A DNA stretch of 64,000 nucleotides. It comes from Klebsiella huaxiensis. GTDB taxonomy: Bacteria; Pseudomonadota; Gammaproteobacteria; Enterobacterales; Enterobacteriaceae. The notes beneath the pieces are model-generated. The model had not been told where the DNA came from and made no database searches. It was given only the letters and a program-made list of their open reading frames with translations. The stretch's first letter is position 1; each line of letters opens with the position of its first letter. The stretch is from NCBI RefSeq assembly GCF_003261575.2, contig NZ_CP036175.1, forward strand, positions 248,001 through 312,000. Reading direction: 5' to 3'. Shown here piece after piece: positions 1 through 7,203 of this stretch. The translations under genes and the position numbers were made by a program.

Positions 1-680
1 TCTTTGGTATCGGTCAGCATCCGAAAGGCGATAAAGACCCGTTTGCGCTGCGTCGTGCCGCTCTGGGCGTGCTGCGTATTATCGTCGAGAAGAACCTGAA
101 TCTGGATCTGCAAACGCTGACTGAAGAAGCGGTGCGTCTGTACGGTGACAAGTTGACCAACGCGAACGTGGTGGATGACGTCATCGACTTTATGCTGGGC
201 CGTTTCCGCGCCTGGTATCAGGACGAAGGTTACACGGTCGACACCATTCAGGCAGTGCTGGCGCGCCGTCCGACCCGTCCGGCAGACTTTGATGCGCGTA
301 TGAAGGCGGTTTCGCACTTCCGTACCCTCGAAGAGTCTGCTGCGCTGGCGGCAGCGAACAAGCGAGTCTCCAACATTCTGGCGAAATCAGACGTAACGCT
401 GAACGATATCGTTCATGCTTCCGTACTGAAAGACGCGGCAGAAATTAAGCTGGCAGGCCATTTAGTCGTGCTGCGCGATAAACTGCAACCGTACTTCGCC
501 GAGGGCCGTTATCAGGAAGCTCTGATTGAGCTGGCCTCTCTGCGTGAACCGGTAGATGAATTCTTCGAGAACGTTATGGTTAACGCTGAAGATCAGAACG
601 TGCGCGTAAACCGCCTGACGCTGCTGTCTAAGCTGCGCGATCTGTTCCTGCAGGTAGCGGATATTTCTCTGCTGCAGTAA
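1..680 (+). CDS. glyS: Glycyl-tRNA synthetase beta subunit, 3' part
   Basis: This is the C-terminal part of the beta subunit of the bacterial alpha2beta2 glycyl-tRNA synthetase, which charges tRNA-Gly in the cytoplasm. The reading frame is already open at base 3 and runs for 225 codons before the stop at 678-680, so the 5' part lies outside the window. The text matches E. coli GlyS nearly residue for residue, including the helical C-terminal tRNA-binding region (ARRPTRPADFDARMKAV and ending QVADISLLQ). A strong intrinsic terminator follows directly, as expected for the last gene of glyQS. The following hokA remnant and cspA repeat the E. coli order. Confidence 0.97.
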   Translation, partial: FGIGQHPKGDKDPFALRRAALGVLRIIVEKNLNLDLQTLTEEAVRLYGDKLTNANVVDDVIDFMLGRFRAWYQDEGYTVDTIQAVLARRPTRPADFDARMKAVSHFRTLEESAALAAANKRVSNILAKSDVTLNDIVHASVLKDAAEIKLAGHLVVLRDKLQPYFAEGRYQEALIELASLREPVDEFFENVMVNAEDQNVRVNRLTLLSKLRDLFLQVADISLLQ

Positions 681-696
681 GCGTATCGTTAATAAT

Positions 697-724
697 AAAA
701 GACCTGCCTCTGGGCAGGTTTTTT
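697..724 (+). terminator. Intrinsic terminator of glyQS
   Basis: A GC-rich hairpin (ACCTGCC, loop TCTG, GGCAGGT) is followed by eight T residues, 17 bases after the glyS stop codon. Confidence 0.9.
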
Positions 725-865
725 TTATGTCTGAAATATAAATAAGTGAACCGTTAATAATTCTCTAATTAATGCTTTTGTTAATTTCATTCAGCAGTAG
801 AGAATTTTTTAGGAATATATCAACGCCGTCTTGTTGGATATTTACGGTAGAATACTTGCGGGTGC

Positions 866-1007
866 TTGAGACTGTTTGTCTCAGGTATTCTGCAGGAGAC
901 AGACAGAGAAAAGCCCCACCTGATGGTAATCAAAGTGAGGCTCCCCTATGCATCAACACCATAAGAGTAGCCTCTTACCTGTTGAAAATCAACACTGGAG
1001 GCGAGGA
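866..1007 (+). promoter_or_regulatory. Leader of a hok/sok type I toxin-antitoxin locus, with probable Sok antisense region
   Basis: The 327 bp between glyS and the hok remnant hold a leader that looks like that of chromosomal hok mRNAs: a short hairpin around GAGACTGTTTGTCTC, then CAGACAGAGAAAAGCCCCACC and a GTGAGGCTCCCCT segment before the toxin ribosome site GGAGGCGAGGA. In hok/sok loci the Sok antisense RNA is encoded on the opposite strand over this segment and blocks translation of an overlapping mok frame. A frame open from 772 passes through the hok ribosome site and stops at 1038, which fits a mok-like role. The assignment rests on resemblance to known loci. No Sok promoter was mapped. 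Confidence 0.5.
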
Positions 1008-1160
1008 ATGCCGTAAAAGTATCTGTTGTTTGGCTTAATAGTGATTTGCTTCACTGTTTTATTATTTACCTGGATGGTACGTGACTCACTATGTGAATTA
1101 CAGCTTAGACAGGGAAATATTGAGCTGGTGGCATTCTTAGCCTGTGAAATTAAACAGTAA
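1008..1160 (+). pseudogene. hokA: HokA-type toxin, nonsense codon at position 3
   Basis: Reading from ATG at 1008 gives Met-Pro-stop (TAA at 1014-1016), then an intact 47-residue tail ending at the TAA of 1158-1160. The tail has the layout of a Hok toxin: a hydrophobic helix (LLFGLIVICFTVLLFTW), the conserved MVRDSLCEL, and a C-terminal ELVAFLACEIKQ. E. coli HokA begins MPQKY and is also 50 residues, so a single C-to-T change of a Gln codon would explain the stop. Hok peptides insert in the inner membrane and depolarise it, and most chromosomal copies are inactive. The position between glyS and cspA is that of E. coli hokA. Downstream restart is possible but no good ribosome site is visible. 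Confidence 0.85.
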
Positions 1161-1168
1161 GAGTGTCT

Positions 1169-1196
1169 GGTGGGGAGTTATCCCCACCATTCTTTT
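1169..1196 (+). terminator. Intrinsic terminator after the hokA remnant
   Basis: An eight-base-pair stem, GGTGGGGA with loop GTTA and TCCCCACC, is followed by ATTCTTTT, eight bases after the hokA stop. Confidence 0.8.
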
Positions 1197-1248
1197 GGTG
1201 TTAAGTATTCTCAATGCACCCTTTCATTTTTCATCAAATAAATGTTTT

Positions 1249-1274
1249 GCCTCCTGATATCAGGAGGCCTTTTT
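1249..1274 (+). terminator. Palindromic terminator/attenuator upstream of the ABC-F gene
   Basis: A perfect 20-base palindrome (GCCTCCTGAT and its complement) runs straight into a T run. It lies about 190 bases before the ABC-F start and after the hokA terminator. It is either a second terminator for hokA transcripts or an attenuator in the leader of the ABC-F gene. The rest of 1161-1465 holds a five-codon frame MNKHD at 1381-1398 whose stop overlaps a further ATG, and the ribosome site of the next gene. Confidence 0.6.
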
Positions 1275-1465
1275 CCCCCTGTCTGTCTACCTGTTGAAAA
1301 AACAGGCTTGAAATCCCTGCCGCGATGTGGCTATCCTATGTCCCGACGAATCCCTCGTCTTACTGGAGAGCACGCAACAAATGAACAAACACGACTGATG
1401 AATTTCGCTCCTTGCTTAGCGCTATTTGCGGGCAGGGGAGGTATTAATTTCATTCAGGAGTGCTT

Positions 1466-3085
1466 ATGGCTCATTGTGCCCAGTCCCCTTGTTTTATCTT
1501 GCATCAGGTCACCTGTCAGTTTGCGACAGGAGATACGCTTTTTGGTCCGCTGAATTTATCGCTCGAAGGCTCCCTCTGTGGCCTGGTTGGGCGCAATGGC
1601 GTCGGAAAAACCAGGCTTCTGCGTTTGCTGGCGGGGGTTGACTCACCGTCTGGCGGAAGTATCGAGCGTATTGCTTCAGTTAGCTACGTGTCGCAGCAGC
1701 ATGCGATGAGCCCAAATACTACGCTGGCTGAGTTATTAGGCCTTGAATCCGTTTTCACCGCGCTGGCTCGCCTGAATCGAGGTGAAGGACGTGCTGACGA
1801 TCTTGAACATCTTGATGGTTTTTGGGATCTTCCGGATCGCCTGAGTGCAGGATTTATGGATGCTGGTTTAGGTAAATTCTCCCCTAAACGATCGGCCTCT
1901 TCGCTGAGCGGTGGTGAGCGCGTGAAAGCGCTGTTATGCAGAGCATTTCTCAGTGGTGCGGACTATTTGCTGCTTGATGAACCCACCAACCATCTGGACC
2001 GACAGGGCCGCGAGTGGCTGTATCAGCAGCTTGAACGCTGGCGTGGCGGGGCACTGATTGCCAGCCATGACCGGGAATTGTTGGCCAGAATGCCGCGCAT
2101 CCTTGAGCTGACGCCTGCGGCTCTGCGCTGCTATGGCGGAAACTACGCGGATTATCAGCAGCAGCGTGAGCTGGAACAACAGGCGGCTCGTGCCGCGCTG
2201 GAATATGCCGCTACTGAGCGAAGACGTACCCGCGCACGTATGCAAAAAGAGCATGATGCCTGCCAGCGGCGTTCTGCGCAGACGTTACGGACTATCGACA
2301 CGCTAAATATCGCCTCATTCGAACGGGTGGCTTACAAAGGGGCGGCGAAAGAGCGCCCCGGCACCCTTAAGCGCCAGCATCGTGAACAAAATAACGTGCT
2401 CAACAATGCGGTAGTACAGGCGCGTGAGCGGGTAGAGGAGGACAGTTCGGTGATGTTTACTTTGCCCGGTAGCCAGGTTGCTGCGGGAAAACAGGTGCTG
2501 GAGCTGGAAGCGTTGCAGTTGGCGCATGCGCATATGCTGCCGCTGAGCTGGCGGCTTGATGGGCCGATGCGGGTGGCGCTGCGTGGCCCCAATGGTTGCG
2601 GTAAGACGACGCTGCTTAAAACGCTGCTGGGGCTGGAACCTGCTCAGTCAGGAGTCAGTCGCTTATCGGTTCACGCAGCGTATTTAGATCAGCACCTGAG
2701 CCAGTTAGATTTGTCGCTATCGGTGATGATGCATCTGAATCTCGGCGATACGCCATTAGAAGAAGGGGCACTACGCAGCCAATTGGCGCATTTACAGCTG
2801 GGGGCGGAAAAAGTCCATCTACCATTATCGGCCTTAAGCGGAGGAGAGCGGCTGAAGGCGGCACTGGCTTGTATGCTCTGGCGGCGAAAAGCTACGCAAC
2901 TACTGCTACTTGATGAACCCACGAATCATCTCGACCTGGCGTCCACTCAGGCGATTGAAAAAGCGCTAGAACAGTTTCCCGGCGCGATGTTGATTGTGTC
3001 GCATGATGAAGCTTTTCTACAGGCGCTGAATCTGACCCACTTTCTTGAGTGGCGGGAAAGCGGCTGGTTTGCTGGCATGTATTGA
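1466..3085 (+). CDS. ABC-F family ATPase (ribosome-associated, not a transporter)
   Basis: The 539-residue protein has two ABC nucleotide-binding domains and no membrane segment, which is the ABC-F layout (Uup, EttA, YheS, YbiT and antibiotic-resistance ARE proteins). Domain 1 shows Walker A GRNGVGKTR near residue 41, signature LSGGERVKALL near 148 and LLLDEPTNHLD near 168. A charged, helical linker rich in Arg, Glu and Gln follows (about 220-340). Domain 2 shows GPNGCGKTT near 374, LSGGERLKAAL near 457 and LLLLDEPTNHLD near 481. Such proteins bind the ribosomal E site and act on the peptidyl-transferase centre. The ATG at 1466 was chosen because AGGAG lies five bases upstream. A GTG at 1460 is the alternative. 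It stands alone between hokA and a yidD-like gene, and its ligand or stress cannot be read from sequence. Confidence 0.9.
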   Translation: MAHCAQSPCFILHQVTCQFATGDTLFGPLNLSLEGSLCGLVGRNGVGKTRLLRLLAGVDSPSGGSIERIASVSYVSQQHAMSPNTTLAELLGLESVFTALARLNRGEGRADDLEHLDGFWDLPDRLSAGFMDAGLGKFSPKRSASSLSGGERVKALLCRAFLSGADYLLLDEPTNHLDRQGREWLYQQLERWRGGALIASHDRELLARMPRILELTPAALRCYGGNYADYQQQRELEQQAARAALEYAATERRRTRARMQKEHDACQRRSAQTLRTIDTLNIASFERVAYKGAAKERPGTLKRQHREQNNVLNNAVVQARERVEEDSSVMFTLPGSQVAAGKQVLELEALQLAHAHMLPLSWRLDGPMRVALRGPNGCGKTTLLKTLLGLEPAQSGVSRLSVHAAYLDQHLSQLDLSLSVMMHLNLGDTPLEEGALRSQLAHLQLGAEKVHLPLSALSGGERLKAALACMLWRRKATQLLLLDEPTNHLDLASTQAIEKALEQFPGAMLIVSHDEAFLQALNLTHFLEWRESGWFAGMY

Positions 3086-3203
3086 ATAGAGATAGATGGA
3101 TTCTCGATTGAGCAAATTATTTTTTGAGAATCCATTTATATTAGTCTTATAGAAATGGTGGTTATTATTGCCGTTCATGTCGCATCCGGCATAAAAGGCC
3201 TAT

Positions 3204-3590
3204 ATGAATAACCTGATTTTGAAATTCATCGTTTTCTATCAGCGTGTTATCTCTCCCCGTAAAGGATATCGCTGTGCTTATGGCGTTCTGCATCATACGC
3301 AAGGATGCTCGGGGGCGGTCAAAGAGATTATCCAACAGAAAGGTGTGATTGGCGGTTGGGGAGAGATTCGTCAGCGTTTCAGTGACTGTCGGCTTGCGGC
3401 TGAAAATTTGCAAAAACAAAAGCCTAAAGACGATCCGAAACGTAAAAAGGAGTGTGATGATTGTGGCCTTTCGGGCTGTGATGGCCAGTGTTGCACTTAT
3501 CTGCCGGATTCATTACCGAAAATCCCTCTGCCAGATTTGGAGTGTCCCTGTGACTGCTCTTCCCTGCGTTTTAAAGGTTATCGCAGATAA
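3204..3590 (+). CDS. YidD-family membrane protein insertion efficiency factor, paralogue with Cys-rich tail
   Basis: The first ~75 residues carry the YidD (DUF37) pattern: an amphipathic start (LKFIVFYQRVISPRKGYRCAYG), then HHTQGCSGAVKEII and a region that ends IRQRFSDCRLAA. Canonical YidD is about 85 residues, is encoded beside yidC and rnpA, and helps insert inner-membrane proteins. This copy is 128 residues. After a Lys-rich linker it has a tail with many cysteines (CDDCGLSGCDGQCC and CPCDC), which suggests metal binding or disulfides and is not part of the basic family. The gene lies 118 bases after the ABC-F gene and converges on cspA. The exact role of this paralogue is unknown. Confidence 0.85.
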   Translation: MNNLILKFIVFYQRVISPRKGYRCAYGVLHHTQGCSGAVKEIIQQKGVIGGWGEIRQRFSDCRLAAENLQKQKPKDDPKRKKECDDCGLSGCDGQCCTYLPDSLPKIPLPDLECPCDCSSLRFKGYRR

Positions 3591-3616
3591 AAAAAATCCC
3601 CGCCGTTTGGCAGGGA
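3590..3616 (-). terminator. Intrinsic terminator of cspA
   Basis: On the minus strand TCCCTGCC, loop AAAC, GGCGGGGA (one mismatch) is followed by seven T residues, about 25 bases after the cspA stop. It abuts the end of the convergent yidD-like gene. Confidence 0.85.
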
Positions 3617-3640
3617 CTTGAAATTTTGAGCTTTTTAAGC

Positions 3641-3853
3641 TTACAGGCTGTTTACGTTACCAGCTGCCGGGCCTTTAGCGCCGCTTTCGATGGTGAAGGA
3701 AACTTTCTGACCTTCATCCAGAGATTTGTAGCCTTCGTTCTGGATAGCAGAGAAGTGTACGAACACGTCTTTAGAACCATCGTCAGGAGTGATGAAGCCG
3801 AAACCTTTGTCAGCGTTGAACCATTTTACGATACCAGTCATTTTACCGGACAT
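3641..3853 (-). CDS. cspA: Major cold shock protein CspA
   Basis: The 70-residue product differs from E. coli CspA at only a few positions. It is a single five-stranded OB-fold cold shock domain with the RNA-binding motifs KGFGFITP (RNP1) and VFVHFSAI (RNP2). It acts as an RNA chaperone that melts secondary structure in mRNA at low temperature. The start ATG has AAAGG eight bases upstream. The sequence ending AAGGPAAGNVNSL-like, the terminator behind it, and yiaG upstream agree with the E. coli locus, where hokA, cspA and yiaG are neighbours. Confidence 0.98.
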   Translation of the reverse strand: MSGKMTGIVKWFNADKGFGFITPDDGSKDVFVHFSAIQNEGYKSLDEGQKVSFTIESGAKGPAAGNVNSL

Positions 3854-4006
3854 AGCGAATTACCTTTAAAAAATAAATGAGCCTTTCGGCGTTACGGTCT
3901 GGACTACAGATTTGAAGCGATAAAGGGAAAGTTCACTACCGGGGTATCAACGATAACCTTTGAAGGACTGCTCTATTCGAATACTCTGTGGTCTTTAAAT
4001 CAAACC
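3854..4006 (-). promoter_or_regulatory. cspA 5' untranslated leader (cold-shock thermosensor)
   Basis: The ~150 bases before cspA on the minus strand align by eye with the structured E. coli cspA leader: a 5' segment GTTTGATTTAAAGACCACAG at the place of the cold box, then GTTATCGTTGATACCCC, CGCTTCAAATCTGTA, and the small hairpin GCCGAAAGGC just before the ribosome site. In E. coli this leader changes fold with temperature and stabilises the mRNA in the cold. The transcription start near 4005 is inferred from that alignment. Confidence 0.75.
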
Positions 4007-4113
4007 TGCGAGCATTAACGCATTTTCGCGCCGTGATAGCAAACTTTTTTTTCACTGGCTTAAAAACGGTCCTTAACAGGACCGTCAGCCTGAACGAAGT
4101 ATAGCCTAAATTG

Positions 4114-4404
4114 TTAGTCGATGATCTGTCTTGAAAGCTGTGGGTTCGCCTGAATAAGGCGCATTAATTTCATCTCGGTGGAAGAGGGTTTCAGGCGTCT
4201 CGATTCCCACTCTTGTACCATTGCTATGCTGACGCCCATGGCATTAGCGAAATCATCTATCTTGAGCCCGGTACCTTTGCGTAGCTGTTCAAATTCGCTG
4301 AATGTGGCGGACTTGCGCGTCAGGGTTGCCGCCTGTGCTTGATCTTTAAAAATAATCTGTTCCAGGTTGCTCATTAATTCAAATACAGGATCTTTATATT
4401 CCAT
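4114..4404 (-). CDS. yiaG: YiaG, small HTH XRE-family DNA-binding protein
   Basis: The 96-residue protein has a C-terminal helix-turn-helix of the HigA/XRE type (EQLRKGTGLKIDDFANAMGVSIAMVQEWE, about residues 41-69), followed by RRLKPSSTEMKLMRLIQANP, as in E. coli YiaG, which has the same length. The N-terminal 40 residues lack clear motifs. No toxin partner gene lies beside it, so it is not an obvious toxin-antitoxin unit. The start has GAGAGGAGCTC-type ribosome site on the minus strand. The target genes are unknown. Confidence 0.92.
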   Translation of the reverse strand: MEYKDPVFELMSNLEQIIFKDQAQAATLTRKSATFSEFEQLRKGTGLKIDDFANAMGVSIAMVQEWESRRLKPSSTEMKLMRLIQANPQLSRQIID

Positions 4405-4611
4405 TGAGAGCTCCTCTCTTTCATACAGCGGAGGTTGAAATTTGTAGAGCCTCTTAAGAATAGTCGCAAAAAAGATCTAAGAATGATCACGTAGGTGATT
4501 ATTTGCCGACGCGGTTTCTTCTGATGGGTCATGGTCTGGGTAAGATGATGATTAATAATGGCGCCAGCCTGTTTAGAAAATTATTGTAAACAATTAAGAA
4601 GAAAAGCAGAA

Positions 4612-4637
4612 AAGGCCAGCGCGTTCCCGCTGGCCTT
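4612..4637 (-). terminator. Intrinsic terminator of the aromatic-acid transporter gene
   Basis: A nine-base-pair stem (AAGGCCAGC, eight-base loop, GCTGGCCTT) followed on the minus strand by TTTCTGCTTTTC lies six bases after the transporter stop. Confidence 0.8.
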
Positions 4638-4642
4638 ATGGA

Positions 4643-6001
4643 TTACGCCTTTTGCAGCTTATCGACTTCACTCTGTGGGGCCGTGGATTGTCGTTGGCTC
4701 AGTTTGTATTTCGCCAACAGTGCGATGGCGGACAAGAACGCCGGGATGGCCAATAGAGTAAAAATAGTCTCGAATGATAGCTGAGCTTCCATTAGGAATA
4801 CGCCGCTAAATGCGCCAAGAATGCCGCCAAAGCGCCCAATGCCCAGCATCCAGGCAACGCCAGTCGCGCGGCCTTGTGTTGGATAGAATCCAGCAGCTAA
4901 CGCAGGCATCGACGATTGTGCGCCGTTCATAATACTACCCGCGATAAACACCATCACACCCATCAACAGCAGGCTGCTGGTTGAGAAACCGACCAGACAA
5001 ACGAATACTCCGGTCAGCAGCCAACCTACGGCGACGACCTTGTTCGGGTTGATCTTATCCATCAATGCGCCGAGGATGAGCACGCCAATGCCGCCACCCA
5101 GCGGGAACAACGCGGTAATAATCGAGGCCTGGCTCATGGTTGCGCCGGTTTCGCGAATTAACAGCGGCAGCCAACTGGTCAGTAAATAGAAAATCAGCAG
5201 GCCCATGAAGTAGGTCAGGCAGAGCATTACGGTCCCCACGGCATAGCGTGGTGAGAAAATCACTCCAATGGCCGATTTCTCTTTTACCTGGCCCGCTTCG
5301 TGTAGTTCAAACTCGGCCTGTTCGGGGATGGGGGCAATACGGCGCAGGATAGCGGCGATACGCTGAGCAGGTTGCTGCTTGACCACCATATATCGCGCTG
5401 ATTCGGGTAAGAGAAACATCAGCACTACCGCTAACAGCAGCGGCATCACGCCACCAAGCACCAGCACGCTTTGCCAGCCGTAGTGAGGGATCATCCAGGC
5501 GGAGAGGAAACCTCCCAGCGATGAGCCCATCGGAAAGCCGACAAACATCAGGTTAACCATCAGCGCCCGACGGCGCTCGGGGGCATATTCGCTCATCAGC
5601 GTCGCGGCGTTTGGCATGGCGGCACCCAGACCAAGACCGGTCAGAAAACGCAGTAGCGTCAATTGATTGAGGCTGGTAGCAAAGGCGGTTAGCAGACTGA
5701 AACTACCGAAAACCACGATTGACATAATCAGCACTTTCTTACGCCCAACGCGGTCGGCTAGCGGTCCGGCTGTCAGCGCGCCGACGGCAAGCCCCACTAA
5801 TGCGGCGCTCATCACCGGGCCTAACGCTGACTTTTCGACCCCCCATTCCTGTACAAGGTCGGAGGCAATAAAGCCGATTATCGCGGTATCGAACCCGTCC
5901 ATAGCGACGGTGATAAAACATAAGGCCAGAATCATCCACTGGTATTTCGTGAAGGGATGTTCATTGATAAAAGCCTGAATATCGATGGTTGTTTTCTTCA
6001 T
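4643..6001 (-). CDS. pcaK: MFS aromatic acid:H+ symporter, PcaK type
   Basis: The 452-residue protein has the twelve hydrophobic helices of the major facilitator superfamily. The family signature for aromatic acid:H+ symporters is visible: helix 1 with DGFDTAIIGF (the Asp needed for transport in PcaK), the loop 2-3 motif GPLADRVGRKKVL, and GALMDKINPNK in the second half. A long central loop separates helices 6 and 7. PcaK proteins import 4-hydroxybenzoate or protocatechuate. No aromatic ring-cleavage genes lie in the window, so the transporter serves a pathway encoded elsewhere and its substrate is inferred. It is transcribed away from yiaF and has its own terminator. Confidence 0.85.
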   Translation of the reverse strand: MKKTTIDIQAFINEHPFTKYQWMILALCFITVAMDGFDTAIIGFIASDLVQEWGVEKSALGPVMSAALVGLAVGALTAGPLADRVGRKKVLIMSIVVFGSFSLLTAFATSLNQLTLLRFLTGLGLGAAMPNAATLMSEYAPERRRALMVNLMFVGFPMGSSLGGFLSAWMIPHYGWQSVLVLGGVMPLLLAVVLMFLLPESARYMVVKQQPAQRIAAILRRIAPIPEQAEFELHEAGQVKEKSAIGVIFSPRYAVGTVMLCLTYFMGLLIFYLLTSWLPLLIRETGATMSQASIITALFPLGGGIGVLILGALMDKINPNKVVAVGWLLTGVFVCLVGFSTSSLLLMGVMVFIAGSIMNGAQSSMPALAAGFYPTQGRATGVAWMLGIGRFGGILGAFSGVFLMEAQLSFETIFTLLAIPAFLSAIALLAKYKLSQRQSTAPQSEVDKLQKA

Positions 6002-6076
6002 GCGGCATTCCTGGCAGGCAGAGCGGGGGACAGCAATAGATTATTATTATCTCCCTCGCGGGCGTTGATGTTGTTT

Positions 6077-6178
6077 GTGCGATTATCGAACGAAATGTCG
6101 TTAATCGCTCATTTAATAAAATCATCGAACGGCATTTCAGGCAATGCAGGCTAGTTGGGAAGCGTGCGATTATCGTCC
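6077..6178. promoter_or_regulatory. Repeated GTGCGATTATCG boxes upstream of pcaK
   Basis: GTGCGATTATCGAAC occurs at 6077-6091 and GTGCGATTATCGTCC at 6164-6178, with related half-sites ATCGAACG between them. Read on the other strand they are GTTCGATAATCGCAC, close to the sites of IclR-type activators of aromatic catabolism (PcaU, PobR, PcaR). They lie 75-180 bases before the pcaK start, in the 441-base gap shared with yiaF. Regulator identity is an inference. Confidence 0.5.
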
Positions 6179-6442
6179 GCTTTGCTGATATAAAAGCAAA
6201 GATACGCAATAAATTTAAATAAAATCAGTTTGTTAATTCGATCTTAGCCTGGGCCAGGGATGGCGGTAATTGTGATGCACTTAACAGACGATATTATTGC
6301 GCGCTAAAACAGCGATAATCGGCATTTTAAGGAGGAAGATTGTCAGGAAAAGGTATCCTGCAAGGCCGACCTGGACTATCCTTGTCAGCGTCTGGCACGT
6401 GTGTGTCTGTTTGCGCTTTTTTTGGCTGAAAGGAGTAAAAAA

Positions 6443-7153
6443 ATGGCGACAGGAAAGTCCTGCTCTCGCTGGTTTGCGGCTATTGCAGCCCTGTTAATGG
6501 TGGTTAGCCTGAGTGGATGTTTTGATAAAGAAGGCGATCAGCGCAAAGCGTTCATCGACTTCCTGCAAAATACGGCAATGCGTAGCGGCGAACGTCTGCC
6601 AACGCTGACCGCCGATCAGAAAAAACAGTTCGGGCCTTTCGTCTCCGATTATGCGGTGATTTATGGCTATTCACAGCAAGTGAGCCAGGCGATGGATGCC
6701 GGTCTGCGTCCGGTGGTTGATAGCGTAAATGCGATTCGTGTCCCGCAGGATTATATGACTCAGCGTGAACCGCTACGTCAGGCAAACGGCGCTTTAGGTG
6801 TATTAAGCCAACAGCTGGAAAACGCAAAAATGCAGGCGGACGCTGCCCATGGCGCGTTGAAACAGGGTGACGATCTCAAGCCGGTCTTTGACCAGGTTTA
6901 TAACAAAGTGGTGACCGCACCGGCGAATGCGCTACAGCCGCTAATTCCAGCCGCGCAGGTATTTACCCAGCAGCTGGTGCAGGTGGGCGATTTTGTTGCT
7001 CAGCAGGAAGCACAGGTGAGCTTCGTGGCGAACGGTATTCAGTTCCCGACTTCACAGCAGGCCAGTCAGTATAATACGCTGATTGGGCCGCTGGCCGCTC
7101 AGCACCAGGCCTTTAACCAGGCATGGACTGCGGCAGTTAACGCAACCCGTTAA
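6443..7153 (+). CDS. yiaF: YiaF, DUF3053 lipoprotein
   Basis: The 236-residue product is nearly identical to E. coli YiaF. It starts with a lipoprotein signal peptide: Lys5, a hydrophobic stretch, and the lipobox LSGC with Cys26 as lipid-modified residue, followed by Phe-Asp. The rest is helical and rich in Gln and Ala (DUF3053) with no known catalytic motif. The ATG at 6443 was chosen because AGGAG lies eight bases upstream and the length equals that of the E. coli protein. An in-frame upstream start would add 14 residues. Function is unknown. It flanks ghrB as in E. coli. Confidence 0.93.
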   Translation: MATGKSCSRWFAAIAALLMVVSLSGCFDKEGDQRKAFIDFLQNTAMRSGERLPTLTADQKKQFGPFVSDYAVIYGYSQQVSQAMDAGLRPVVDSVNAIRVPQDYMTQREPLRQANGALGVLSQQLENAKMQADAAHGALKQGDDLKPVFDQVYNKVVTAPANALQPLIPAAQVFTQQLVQVGDFVAQQEAQVSFVANGIQFPTSQQASQYNTLIGPLAAQHQAFNQAWTAAVNATR

Positions 7154-7163
7154 CGGTTCTGAC

Positions 7164-7202
7164 AACCCGGGCACGGCTTGACCCTGGCCCGGGTTTTCTT
7201 TT
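7164..7202 (+). terminator. Intrinsic terminator of yiaF
   Basis: AACCCGGGC pairs with GCCCGGGTT across a 14-base loop and is followed by TTCTTTT, ten bases after the yiaF stop. Confidence 0.85.
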
Positions 7203-7203
7203 C

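Noticed and set aside
772..1038. 88-codon frame upstream of hokA as an independent gene
   Set aside because: It covers the hok leader and ends just inside hokA. At most its 3' part is a mok-like regulatory frame. The N-terminal part has no support.
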